A DNA stretch of 64,000 bases from an uncultured Clostridium sp. (GTDB taxonomy: Bacteria > Bacillota > Clostridia > Clostridiales > Clostridiaceae). The stretch is taken from positions 62,001 through 126,000 of the forward strand of contig URGW01000004.1 in the NCBI GenBank assembly GCA_900547475.1, in the 5' to 3' direction. This document shows positions 7,478 through 15,682 of the stretch, in pieces (the stretch's first letter is position 1; each line of letters opens with the position of its first letter). A program made the position numbers and the translations under genes. The notes beneath the pieces were generated by a model. It ran no database searches. It saw only the letters and a program-made list of their open reading frames with translations, and was not told the DNA's origin.

Positions 7478-9062
7478 AGACTCCCCCTTCATTTATATCA
7501 GAGCCCTCATTAATATCTTCATTACTCTCACTATTATATTCTGAATCATAGGAAGCATAAGCATTAATCTCCATCCCCTCTTTTATATTGCTTCCACTAA
7601 TCTCTACATAATAATCATTCCTTTCACCAACAGTAACTGGAACTTCCTTAAACTTTCCATCTGCTTCTTTTACAAATATCGAAGGATTATTATCTATATT
7701 TTTTATAGCATCAATAGGAGCTAATATAACATCACTTTTCCCAGAAATAATTATTTCTGCTTTTGCATTAGTTCCAATAAATAAACCTGAAGCATTTGCT
7801 ATAGATATCTCTGCAACAAATCCTTTTTTATCACCTTCACTAGCTACTGGAGATATTCTTACAAGCTCACCATCAACCTTGTCAGTTAATGTATCACTAC
7901 TTATTTTAGCCTTCATTCCTGTATTAACTTTTTGAATATCATATTCTGCTATATTAACTTCAAGAATAAGATTATCTGTAGATTGAATTGTTGCAATTGC
8001 ACCATCTGTCATACTTCCAACATTAACTTTAAGTTCTGTTATTTTTCCACTAGTTTCAGCTTTTAAAACTGTATTATTAAGCTTTTCTTTAAGCTCCTTC
8101 AGCTCATCATTATCATTAAGCTTTTCTATTTGATTCTTAACATCAGTTATACTAGCTTGTAATGTCTCTATCTCTGCTTTATTACTATTTGCTGTACTTC
8201 TACTATTAGATACTGCTTCATCATATTGTGACTTAGCAGAATCCCTTGCAGCAATTTTTTCATTATATGTATTTAACGTCTCATTGTACTTATTGCTTAT
8301 GTTATCATAATCATAAAGCTCCTTAGCTTTATTTAACTCTTCTTGCTTTTTATCTAAATTTTCACTAGCCTCTATATATTTTTTATACTCTTGTGAATCG
8401 GTAGTTCCACCAGACTTTACCCAATTCTCATAAGCTTGTTTCTTATAATTTTCTGCATTATCATAATTAGCTTGTTTATCTTTTATACCACTAATCATAA
8501 TGTCATATGTATTTTTTATACTATTAAAAGTCCCTTCATAACTGCTTAACTCTGCATTTGCTTTATTTAAAATATTAATAGCTGCTTCAACAGCTTTATT
8601 TTGACTGCTTGAGCTTTGTGATTGTGTGTTTTTTAATGTATTTAATTGGCTTACAAGCTTATTATAATTATCTTGTAAGGTTTTTCTTTGCTCCTCTAAT
8701 GCTTTAGTTTTACTTTCAATTTCTTTAATAATATCACTATCATCTAAAACGCAAATAACATCTCCAGATTTAACTATATCTCCAACTTTTACATTAACAG
8801 ATTTAACTTTTGCAGCAATATATGATGATACATTAGAAACCTCTCCACTTTTTACATTTCCATTAACTATTATAGATTTATTTATTTCTCCCTTTTCAAG
8901 GTTAACAGTTCCTTGTATACTTTCTATATTTGATATTTGAGACTCTGCATTTTTCCTAGCTTTTATTAATACCAATCCGCCACCTAAGATAAATACTGCA
9001 CTAACTATAATTATAATCTTCTTGTTCTTTATTATTAACCTTTTTATACTGCTTCTTTTCAT
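7461..9062 (-). CDS. HlyD/MacA-type efflux adaptor
   Basis: A 533-residue membrane-fusion adaptor. It has an N-terminal membrane anchor (about residues 12-32), a lipoyl/barrel-sandwich half (VSSYIAAKVKSVNVKVGDIV), a long coiled-coil hairpin (about 115-325, rich in K/E/Q/N), then the second lipoyl half (AETSGKITELKVNVG) and beta-barrel. The coiled coil is long for a Gram-positive adaptor. The C-terminal ~25 residues are a low-complexity acidic Gly/Asn/Glu tail. First gene of the operon, with an AAGGAG site 9 nt before ATG. Confidence 0.9.
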   Translation of the reverse strand: MKRSSIKRLIIKNKKIIIIVSAVFILGGGLVLIKARKNAESQISNIESIQGTVNLEKGEINKSIIVNGNVKSGEVSNVSSYIAAKVKSVNVKVGDIVKSGDVICVLDDSDIIKEIESKTKALEEQRKTLQDNYNKLVSQLNTLKNTQSQSSSSQNKAVEAAINILNKANAELSSYEGTFNSIKNTYDIMISGIKDKQANYDNAENYKKQAYENWVKSGGTTDSQEYKKYIEASENLDKKQEELNKAKELYDYDNISNKYNETLNTYNEKIAARDSAKSQYDEAVSNSRSTANSNKAEIETLQASITDVKNQIEKLNDNDELKELKEKLNNTVLKAETSGKITELKVNVGSMTDGAIATIQSTDNLILEVNIAEYDIQKVNTGMKAKISSDTLTDKVDGELVRISPVASEGDKKGFVAEISIANASGLFIGTNAKAEIIISGKSDVILAPIDAIKNIDNNPSIFVKEADGKFKEVPVTVGERNDYYVEISGSNIKEGMEINAYASYDSEYNSESNEDINEGSDINEGGVYDEGM

Positions 9063-9103
9063 ATGCTTTATACTCCTTATAACACTCTATCTTTTATAAG
9101 ATA

Positions 9104-9158
9104 ATTATAGGATATAAAGATAAAGGTTTTATTTACTCAATCTTAATATAACCTTAAT
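9104..9158 (-). promoter_or_regulatory. predicted response-regulator-activated promoter of the efflux operon
   Basis: A TATAAT -10 box (9104-9109) has no good -35 partner. Two direct CTTAA repeats at 9142-9146 and 9153-9157 lie ~33-48 bp upstream of it, one helical turn (11 bp) apart. This is typical for an OmpR-type activator touching a weak promoter. The regulator encoded in the same operon is the obvious candidate. Confidence 0.55.
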
Positions 9159-9162
9159 AATA

Positions 9163-9209
9163 AATAACCCCATAAGTAAGGAATGAATTCCATTACCTCT
9201 GGGGTTATT
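9163..9209. terminator. bidirectional palindromic terminator
   Basis: AATAACCCCA and TGGGGTTATT form a 10-bp outer stem. The interior GTAAGGAAT-GA-ATTCCATTAC pairs again. AT-rich tails occur on both sides. It separates the small membrane-protein gene from the efflux operon promoter. Confidence 0.65.
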
Positions 9210-9408
9210 ATTATTATTAATTATTTACTCTATTTATTCTCTACTCCTAGAGGAATAAAAACTTCTACTCTATAATGTACAGATGAAATTTTTATTCCCC
9301 TAAGAAATCAAAGTGTTTCAATAATTATAATATATTCTCTTTGTTAAACTAAATTTAAGTTCTTGTAAATTTAATATTAAAAATTTCAATTTTACTATAA
9401 AATATAAA

Positions 9409-9609
9409 CTATATCTCCTTATGATTATCTATTATTTCCTTATATCTATCCTCATAATAATCATATTCTTCATTTAAACCATCATCTTCATAAAAATTAT
9501 TATAAAATTCTTCAGCTTCATCATCAAAATCACTTGCTGACTTTAATAAAGCAAAAAGAGCTAAACATACTAAAAATACAAATCCAATAATTAAAATATA
9601 TTTAATCAA
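9409..9609 (-). CDS. small membrane protein with acidic tail
   Basis: I do not recognise a family. I choose the TTG at 9609 because a GAGGTGG site lies just upstream; the alternative ATG at 9654 has none, and a TATAAT-like promoter element falls inside the extra codons. The 66-residue product begins MIKYILIIG, has one membrane helix (about residues 2-22), then a strongly acidic Asp/Glu/Tyr-rich cytoplasmic or external tail ending NHKEI. Single-gene unit between two terminators. Confidence 0.6.
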   Translation of the reverse strand: MIKYILIIGFVFLVCLALFALLKSASDFDDEAEEFYNNFYEDDGLNEEYDYYEDRYKEIIDNHKEI

Positions 9610-9742
9610 ATAACCACCTCTTATAATAAATAACTTTATTATAATTCTTTCCATATATTTTTAATGTATTCCATTAATTATTAATATATTTTCTATAAGA
9701 TTCTCAAAGTATCCATTTGAAAAATAAAAAGCTGCAAAAAAT

Positions 9743-9788
9743 AATTCCTCCATAGAAAATCATAAATTTGATTTTCTATGGAGGAATT
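9743..9788. terminator. strong terminator after galU
   Basis: AATTCCTCCATAGAAAATCA and its complement form a near-perfect 18-20 bp stem with T-rich flanks on both strands. It ends the galU transcript on the minus strand. Confidence 0.85.
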
Positions 9789-9849
9789 TCTTTATTTTAT
9801 AAAATAACCTTACTGTAGTACTACTTTATAAAATATAAAATTCAAAATT

Positions 9850-10722
9850 CTATTTTATAATAGTTTTTAAATATTCAATAAAACTATCTCTTAAATCTTC
9901 TTTTCTAAGAGCATATTCAACTGTAGCTTCAAGGAAACCAAGCTTATCCCCTACATCATATCTTCTTCCTTCAAAATTATAAGCATACATTGCTTCATGT
10001 TCAATAAGCTTAAGTAATGCATCTGTAAGCTGAATTTCATTTCCTTTACCTGGAGCTGTATTTTCTAATATTTCAAATACTTTTGGTGTAATTATATATC
10101 TACCTAATATTGCAACATTTGATGGTGCTTCTTCTATTGAAGGCTTTTCAACTAAATCTTTAACCTTATAAACTCTATCTTCAATATGAATTCCACCAAC
10201 TATTCCATACTTATTAACATCTTGTGGTGCTACTGTTTGTACTCCTAAAACTGAAGTTTTATACTCACCATAGCAATCAATAAGTTGCTTTAAACATGGC
10301 TTTTGATCATTATAAACAACATCATCTCCAAGTAATACTGCAAAAGGTTCATCTCCAACGAAAGTCTTTGCACAAAGGATAGCATGTCCTAATCCTCTTG
10401 GCTCTTTTTGTCTTATGAAATGGATATTAACCATATCAGATATTTCTCTAACCATTTCAAGCATTTGTTGTTTTCCTGCTTTTTCAAGCTCCATTTCAAG
10501 TTCAACACTTCTATCAAAATGGTCTTCTATACTCTTTTTATTTCTTCCTGTTATTATAAGAATCTCTTCTATACCTGATGCAACACATTCTTCTATTATG
10601 TATTGTAAAGTTGGCTTATCAACTATTGGAAGCATCTCCTTTGGTTGTGCCTTAGTTGCTGGTAAAAATCTAGTTCCAAGACCAGCAGCAGGTATTATCG
10701 CTTTTCTTATTTTTTTTTCCAT
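9850..10722 (-). CDS. galU: UTP-glucose-1-phosphate uridylyltransferase (copy 1)
   Basis: Makes UDP-glucose from UTP and glucose-1-phosphate for glycolipid, teichoic-acid and capsule synthesis. The 290-residue protein has the nucleotidyltransferase signature GLGTRFLPATKAQPKEMLP near the N-terminus, the LGDDVVY metal-binding segment and the conserved LVEKPS motif. A second copy at 46525-47397 differs by only about a dozen and a half residues. This copy stands alone with its own promoter (10780-10808) and terminator, so it is likely the housekeeping version. Confidence 0.96.
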   Translation of the reverse strand: MEKKIRKAIIPAAGLGTRFLPATKAQPKEMLPIVDKPTLQYIIEECVASGIEEILIITGRNKKSIEDHFDRSVELEMELEKAGKQQMLEMVREISDMVNIHFIRQKEPRGLGHAILCAKTFVGDEPFAVLLGDDVVYNDQKPCLKQLIDCYGEYKTSVLGVQTVAPQDVNKYGIVGGIHIEDRVYKVKDLVEKPSIEEAPSNVAILGRYIITPKVFEILENTAPGKGNEIQLTDALLKLIEHEAMYAYNFEGRRYDVGDKLGFLEATVEYALRKEDLRDSFIEYLKTIIK

Positions 10723-10779
10723 AACAATTATTGTCTCCTTACCTTTTACTATAGTTCTAATTATAATTTTTTAGTAAAC

Positions 10780-10808
10780 TGTATATAAAGATTTTACAGC
10801 TATTTCAA
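10780..10808 (-). promoter_or_regulatory. promoter of galU copy 1
   Basis: On the minus strand TTGAAA (10803-10808) and TATACA (10780-10785) are separated by 17 bp, ~58 bp upstream of the galU ATG. Confidence 0.55.
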
Positions 10809-10950
10809 ATATATGTCTTATCATAGTTTTATTTCGTTCACTTTTTAGACATTAATACAGTAATTATACCATTATAAGGACAACTTGTGATATAAATTCA
10901 TACGATATATTTCGACATTTTATATTTATTTAGGGTATTCTAGGTATTTT

Positions 10951-11928
10951 TTATTGCCATGTTATTTTATCTTCAAAAATATAATTATGTAACTGATTAA
11001 CAGTTGTTTCCTTATCAAAAGTTAAATAATATATTTCATTAATCATTTTTCCTTCGCAATAATCATCAAGAGGGAATCTTTCTAATTCCATTTTTGAATC
11101 ACCAAGCTTTAATACCTCAGTCCCTAACTCTAATATCTCAGAATAATCTAAACTTGTATTTACCATAGGTAATATATCTGATAATAATGAAGGATAAGAT
11201 GTTGCTGGTAAAGTTTCTATCTTTTCAAGTATTTTTGTTAATACTTCTCTATGTCTTTCAGTTCTTTTATAATCTCCACCAGAAGTATATCGAATTCTAC
11301 AAAAAGCTAACGCTTGTGTACCACTTACATGTTGAAGACCTGCAGACGCTATAGATGGTTCATTAGTTCCATTAATGCTATTAAGATTTGCTATATAGCT
11401 ATTTATATATTTTAATTCATCTTCATCTATATCTAATTCTATTCCACCAATTTTATCTATTATTTTAGGTAATGTTTCAAAGTTAACAGAAGCAAAATCC
11501 TCTATATTTAAATCAAAGTTTTCATTTAAAGTTTTTATTGCAAGTTGTGGACCTCCAAATGCATAAGCATGATTAATCTTATCATTTCCATGACCATCAA
11601 TTGCAACATAAGAATCTCTCATTATTGATGTCAATTTTAACTTTTTATTCACTGTATCTAGGGTTGCTATCATTATAGAGTCTGATCTACCGGCTCCACC
11701 TTCAACTGCATCAACTCCAAATAATGCAATATTAATTATGCTATTACTGTATTGAGATAATTTTTCTTCTACTTCTTCAGTAATTCCTATATTATCTTTA
11801 TCAATTTCTACCTTTTCTAACTTATTAAATAAGTGATTACCATAAAAATAAACTCCTCCTACGGCACCTAAAATAATTACTAATACTATTGCTAAAATCC
11901 AAACTGTTATCTTTTTCCCCTTAGTCAT
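10951..11928 (-). CDS. LytR-CpsA-Psr (LCP) family phosphotransferase
   Basis: A 325-residue membrane-anchored enzyme of the family that transfers undecaprenyl-linked teichoic acid or capsule chains to peptidoglycan. It has one N-terminal membrane helix (about residues 8-29) and the LCP core with GRSDSIMIATLD (about residues 80-91, binding the pyrophosphate), MRDSYV, and the later RIRYTSGGDYKRTERHREVL segment (conserved arginines). The gene is monocistronic with a GAGGTGG site. Given the capsule locus at the right of the window and galU beside it, attachment of wall polymers is the likely role; the polymer itself is not shown. Confidence 0.93.
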   Translation of the reverse strand: MTKGKKITVWILAIVLVIILGAVGGVYFYGNHLFNKLEKVEIDKDNIGITEEVEEKLSQYSNSIINIALFGVDAVEGGAGRSDSIMIATLDTVNKKLKLTSIMRDSYVAIDGHGNDKINHAYAFGGPQLAIKTLNENFDLNIEDFASVNFETLPKIIDKIGGIELDIDEDELKYINSYIANLNSINGTNEPSIASAGLQHVSGTQALAFCRIRYTSGGDYKRTERHREVLTKILEKIETLPATSYPSLLSDILPMVNTSLDYSEILELGTEVLKLGDSKMELERFPLDDYCEGKMINEIYYLTFDKETTVNQLHNYIFEDKITWQ

Positions 11929-12068
11929 TTTTCCACCTCATAAAAATAGTTTATTATTTAGTTTTTACTCTTATCCAACTTAATTATTTAATACTAATAA
12001 TATCATATTTTACATTATTTTTCACCTTTTTAATACCATTATTATATATCTTTAGTATAAATATATAA

Positions 12069-12171
12069 ATAAAATCTAATTCACTTCTATCAATAACTAT
12101 TAAATATTAATTTAACGAAAAAATAGCGACAAACTCATATTTTCATATAAGCTTGCCGCTTTATATTTAAT
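12069..12171. repeat. ~100-bp direct repeat A, including terminator hairpin
   Basis: From ATAAAATCTAAT to CCGCTTTA this stretch is ~85-90% identical, in the same orientation, to 13731-13828. Its core (12124-12161) is an imperfect hairpin, AGCGACAAACTCATAT against ATATAAGCTTGCCGCT, with A-rich and T-rich flanks. The hairpin ends the DUF2922 gene on the minus strand. Confidence 0.8.
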
Positions 12172-12179
12172 TCAAATTA

Positions 12180-12395
12180 CTAAACAGTAAACTTAGTAAC
12201 TTGTCTTTCTGTTACTTGAGCTGAATACTTAGAAACTAATCTTCCCTTACTATTTTCAAAAATGTTGTTTTCAATTAAACTGTCCATTAAAGCTACAGCT
12301 TCATCATTTGTTATTCCAGCTTTAACATCTGAAATAGATATATTAGACTTTTCCCCTGTTTCAGTTAAAAATGTCATTGTTAATGTATATTCCAT
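12180..12395 (-). CDS. DUF2922 family small protein
   Basis: A 71-residue protein with the family pattern: beta-strand start (YTLTMTFLTETGEKSNISI), then VKAGITNDEAVALMDSLIENNIF and a basic/polar C-terminus. The function of the family is unknown. It almost always lies beside a DUF1659 gene, as here (22-nt spacing, same strand). No signal peptide or membrane segment. Confidence 0.88.
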   Translation of the reverse strand: MEYTLTMTFLTETGEKSNISISDVKAGITNDEAVALMDSLIENNIFENSKGRLVSKYSAQVTERQVTKFTV

Positions 12396-12416
12396 AATTC
12401 ACACACCCCGCCTTTA

Positions 12417-12635
12417 TTATTCTTGGATTTGAGATAATTCAGTTACATAGAAATTTCTAGTGTTTGCACTAAGTAAATCTGCAACTAATGAAGCTACTAC
12501 ATTAACTTTTTCAAGTTCTGCATCTGCTACTAAGTTACCTATTTTCTTTTTAGTATAGGTTGGATTACCATCCTTATCACTTCCTGATTGTACTTCAATT
12601 GATAGTACTGTGCTTTCTAAAGCCTTGTTTGCCAT
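12417..12635 (-). CDS. DUF1659 family small protein
   Basis: A 72-residue protein starting MANKALEST. I place the start at 12635 because GGAGG lies 8 nt upstream; the ATG at 12650 has no site. The pattern (TVLSIEVQSGSDKDGNPTYTKKKIGN, then VVASLVADLL) fits DUF1659, whose function is unknown. It forms a two-gene unit with DUF2922. A 49-nt fragment of this gene occurs again at 30292-30340. Confidence 0.88.
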   Translation of the reverse strand: MANKALESTVLSIEVQSGSDKDGNPTYTKKKIGNLVADAELEKVNVVASLVADLLSANTRNFYVTELSQIQE

Positions 12636-12857
12636 AATAAATTCCTCCATTTCACTTTTAATTGTAAGTTTTTTATTTATTTTCCTTACAATTAATACAT
12701 ATCCATGAAAATAGATTTTTTACATTAATATATAAATAAAATTTATATATTTCAGAAAAGATAAAATATTGTAGGTATTGAAAATTAAAGTTACTTTATC
12801 TTATCAACATAGTATAATATAAATAAGATATTACCCTTAATAAGGAGTTGATTTATA
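12636..12857. promoter_or_regulatory. divergent promoter region of DUF1659 and rpn copy 1
   Basis: An 8-bp inverted repeat ATTGTAAG/CTTACAAT lies at 12661-12668 and 12685-12692 in the DUF1659 leader. A TATAAT (12813-12818) with a TTACTT-like -35 about 16 bp upstream faces the rpn gene. Positions 12790-12857 are nearly identical to the region before rpn copy 2 (29202-29272), including the AAGGAG ribosome site. Confidence 0.55.
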
Positions 12858-13730
12858 ATGACTAGATTAGAAATACTAAGTCCCAAAGTAGATTTTGTAT
12901 TTAAAAGAATTTTTGGTAATGAAAATAATCCAAGAATATTAATTTCATTCTTAAATGCAGTAATAAAGCCAAAAGATTTAATAGAAACAGTACAGATAAT
13001 GAATAACGATATAGATAAAGAATCTATAGAAGATAAATTTAGTAGATTGGATATTAAAGCAAAAACTAATAAAAATGAATTAATTAATATTGAGATTCAA
13101 ATTAAAGATGAACATAATATGGTAAAAAGAAGCTTATATTATTGGAGTAAAATGTTTGAAGGGCAACTTACAGAAGGACAAAATTATGATAAGCTAGCAA
13201 AAACTATTTGTATAAATATATTAAACTTCAAGTGTTTAAATACAAAAGAAGCTCATTCAATATATAGATTAAAAGAAATTAATACAAATGAAGAGTTAAC
13301 AGATATTCAGGAAATACACTTTATAGAATTACCTAAACTGCCTAAAAATGAAGAAATAAAAGATGTATTTGATGCCTGGATGGAATTTATAGAAAATCCT
13401 ATAAGTAATAAACTTGAAAAAGCTGAAATGACTATACAAGAAATCAGAGAAGCAAAAAGTGAATTACTAAGATTAAGTGCTAGTGATAAAGAACGCATGA
13501 AATATGAAGATAGAAGAGCTGCTTTATTAGATAAAGTAAGTGCTCTTGAAAATGCTGAAGAAAAAGGTATCAAAATTGGAAAAGAAATTGGAAAAGAAAT
13601 TGGGAAAAAAGAGGGCGAGAAAAATAAAGCTATAGAAGTAGCTAAAAATTTACTTGAATCTGGAATTGATATAAATATTATTATAAAAAGTACTGGCTTA
13701 AAAAGAAGTGAGATAGAAGAATTATTATAA
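12858..13730 (+). CDS. Rpn-family PD-(D/E)XK nuclease (recombination-promoting), copy 1
   Basis: A 290-residue member of the Rpn / PDDEXK_2 family, DNA endonucleases that raise RecA-independent recombination; some act in phage defence. N-terminal LSPKVDFVFKRIFG is the family signature. The nuclease core shows Asp65 (RLDIKAK) and Glu79-x-Gln81 (IEIQ). Residues 185-230 form a charged helix, followed by a run of IGKE units (about 235-250) and a small C-terminal helical domain ending GLKRSEIEELL. Its first ~240 residues are nearly identical to copy 2 at 29273, while the tails differ. Although such proteins are often called transposases, no terminal repeats typical of a transposon are visible. Confidence 0.9.
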   Translation: MTRLEILSPKVDFVFKRIFGNENNPRILISFLNAVIKPKDLIETVQIMNNDIDKESIEDKFSRLDIKAKTNKNELINIEIQIKDEHNMVKRSLYYWSKMFEGQLTEGQNYDKLAKTICINILNFKCLNTKEAHSIYRLKEINTNEELTDIQEIHFIELPKLPKNEEIKDVFDAWMEFIENPISNKLEKAEMTIQEIREAKSELLRLSASDKERMKYEDRRAALLDKVSALENAEEKGIKIGKEIGKEIGKKEGEKNKAIEVAKNLLESGIDINIIIKSTGLKRSEIEELL

Positions 13731-13828
13731 ATAAAATCTAATCTCCTTCTATACAATAACTCTTAAATATTAATTTAACAAAAAACAGCGACAAACTCAT
13801 ATTCTCATATAAGCTTGTCGCTTGATTT
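13731..13828. repeat. ~100-bp direct repeat B, including terminator hairpin
   Basis: Second copy of 12069-12171, beginning directly after the rpn stop codon. Its hairpin (13786-13823, AGCGACAAACTCATAT / ATATAAGCTTGTCGCT) serves as the plus-strand terminator of rpn copy 1. The two copies bracket the DUF2922-DUF1659-rpn segment. Confidence 0.8.
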
Positions 13829-13875
13829 ATATATAAAGCTTGGCTTTAAAAATTAGTGCTTTACATTTATTTTTA

Positions 13876-14607
13876 TCAATTATTTGATATTGTTTTTGAG
13901 TAACGATTAATAAGATACTCCATCAAATTCAAAGAATTCCCAAAAAAATAATTTAAATTCTGATTTTCGTGATCTATACCAGTAGACCCATTTTCTACAA
14001 TGAAAGCAAGGTCACTTTTCACCGTGTAGCTACTATTTTCTGTAGCTGTCAAAGCAATAACATTCCCCCCATACTGCTTACATTCTTCCATTTTTATTAA
14101 GCCATTTTTATTTTCACCTGATTGTGAAAATGTAATTAATGTATAAGGTGTTTTATCTGAAACCAAACTAATTTCCACTCCATTTAAGTCAATAGCATAA
14201 ATCTTTTTCAATAGTAATTTACGATAAGTATAATTAACTAACATTTGACAAAAACCTTCTCCAAACAAGTATATTTTTTTACTTGAAAAAGCATTATTAA
14301 AATAGTCATCTATTTGATCCCAATCTTGATTTACCATCACAAAAGGTAATGCTTCTAATTGATTTGTAGATTTATATGAAAATTCCTTTGAAAGGAAAAA
14401 AATTAATTCTTTAAAATTATTAAAGCCTGCCCTTTTTGCTAATCGACTAATTGAAGATTGAGAAGTATAGTTCATTTGTGCAATAGTACGAATATCGATT
14501 ACAGATTTATTTTTAACTGCTTCAATAATGCTCTGGATTATCTTTTCATCTTCATTTCGAAAATTATTTTTAGGAAATAAGCGATTTAAATAATAAATTT
14601 TGGTCAT
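13876..14607 (-). CDS. MurR/RpiR family sugar-responsive regulator
   Basis: About 243 residues from the ATG at 14607, which has an AGGAG site 9 nt upstream; a TTG at 14637 would add 10 codons without support. The N-terminal helix-turn-helix (TIAQMNYTSQSSISRLAKRAGF) is followed by a SIS sugar-phosphate-binding domain (about residues 95-225, FGEGFCQML and TFSQSGENKNG). It is transcribed divergently from the deacetylase-PTS-GH4 operon, so it most likely controls that operon in response to the phosphorylated sugar or its product. Confidence 0.88.
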   Translation of the reverse strand: MTKIYYLNRLFPKNNFRNEDEKIIQSIIEAVKNKSVIDIRTIAQMNYTSQSSISRLAKRAGFNNFKELIFFLSKEFSYKSTNQLEALPFVMVNQDWDQIDDYFNNAFSSKKIYLFGEGFCQMLVNYTYRKLLLKKIYAIDLNGVEISLVSDKTPYTLITFSQSGENKNGLIKMEECKQYGGNVIALTATENSSYTVKSDLAFIVENGSTGIDHENQNLNYFFGNSLNLMEYLINRYSKTISNN

Positions 14608-14825
14608 TATCTCACACTCCTGTGAAAGTATATTCAAAAAGCGAAAACGTAACCATACTAGTGTAAATGCATTGTTTAGGCCTTTTTAATATAATATACT
14701 ATTAACATAAAGAAAGCAATTGCAATTGTGATAATTATTTCTAGGTAAACTTATTGTATTTACTAGAGTTAAAAAGAGTAATGGTCATATAACTAAGAAA
14801 ACGTATTTAATGAAGGAGGGAGATT
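14608..14825. promoter_or_regulatory. divergent control region of the GH4 operon
   Basis: Contains an inverted repeat CTAGGTAAA...TTTACTAG (14741-14766), a TATAAT-like stretch near 14690-14700 and two GAAAACGTA words at 14643 and 14802 that resemble half cre/operator sites. These are candidates for RpiR and CcpA binding. I cannot decide which are functional. Confidence 0.4.
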
Positions 14826-15611
14826 ATGAAAAAAGTAATTATAAATGCCGATGATTTTGGCTACTCTTCAGCAGTCAATCTAGGAATTATCAAATCTCAT
14901 AAAAAAGGTATTCTAACCTCTACAACTTTAATGGCTAATATGCCTGGATGTGATGAAGCTATTATGCTTGCTAAGGAAAACCCAGATCTTGGAGTAGGTT
15001 GTCACCTTGCTTTAACTTGTGGAAAACCTTTAACTAAAGCTGCTTCACTAATAAATGAAAATGGAGATTTTTATAATTTATCTGAATATAAAAAACATCG
15101 TAATGAAATGTGTGATGAAGAAATTTTTCAAGAATGGTCTTATCAAATCGATTATTTAATGGATCACGGGCTTAAATTGACCCATTTGGATAGTCATCAT
15201 CATGTTCATGCCTTTCCTGAAAACTTGAAGATAACAAAAAGAATTGCAGATAAATATAATTTGTGTTTTCGAAATATCTTTGGCTTAGAAGAAAATGTAG
15301 AACTACCTGCTCAAAAAGGCATTACTGGTTTTCTAGATTTGATGAATCATTCAGCTATCCGAGATTTAACAATATCTTTTGAAGAAAACAGAATAAAATG
15401 TTTTGATGAAATTCAAGCAGTACTTGATCAAGTTAAAGATAATGAAATAACAGAACTTATGGTTCATCCTGCTTATGTAGATGAAGGCCTATATTTCAAT
15501 TCTTCATTCAATGTTCAACGTATTAAGGAAGTATCAATTTTATGTGACTCACAAATGAAGCAACTATTTGAATGTAATCAAATTGTGACATGTAATTACA
15601 AAAATCTATAA
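14826..15611 (+). CDS. chbG: ChbG/YdjC-family carbohydrate deacetylase
   Basis: A 261-residue metal-dependent deacetylase of the family that removes the acetyl group from N-acetylated disaccharide phosphates. It has NADDFG (Asp9-Asp10), His60 in GCHLALT, and DSHHHVHAFP (His124-His128) as the metal site, plus the late MVHPAYVD motif. It is the first gene of an operon with a PTS permease and a GH4 glucosidase. This suggests the imported disaccharide carries an N-acetyl (for example GlcNAc) group that must be removed before cleavage. Family assignment is firm; the substrate is inference. Confidence 0.9.
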   Translation: MKKVIINADDFGYSSAVNLGIIKSHKKGILTSTTLMANMPGCDEAIMLAKENPDLGVGCHLALTCGKPLTKAASLINENGDFYNLSEYKKHRNEMCDEEIFQEWSYQIDYLMDHGLKLTHLDSHHHVHAFPENLKITKRIADKYNLCFRNIFGLEENVELPAQKGITGFLDLMNHSAIRDLTISFEENRIKCFDEIQAVLDQVKDNEITELMVHPAYVDEGLYFNSSFNVQRIKEVSILCDSQMKQLFECNQIVTCNYKNL

Positions 15612-15682
15612 ATATTTATTGGATAAAAACTTTTTTAAAGTTGTAATAATTAAATTAAAAATATTAAAAGGGAGAGACATAT

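Noticed and set aside
12858..13730. Active transposon built on the 'Rpn transposase' gene
   Set aside because: No terminal inverted repeats or target-site duplication flank the gene; the flanking ~100-bp repeats are direct and contain a terminator. Rpn proteins are nucleases rather than DDE transposases.
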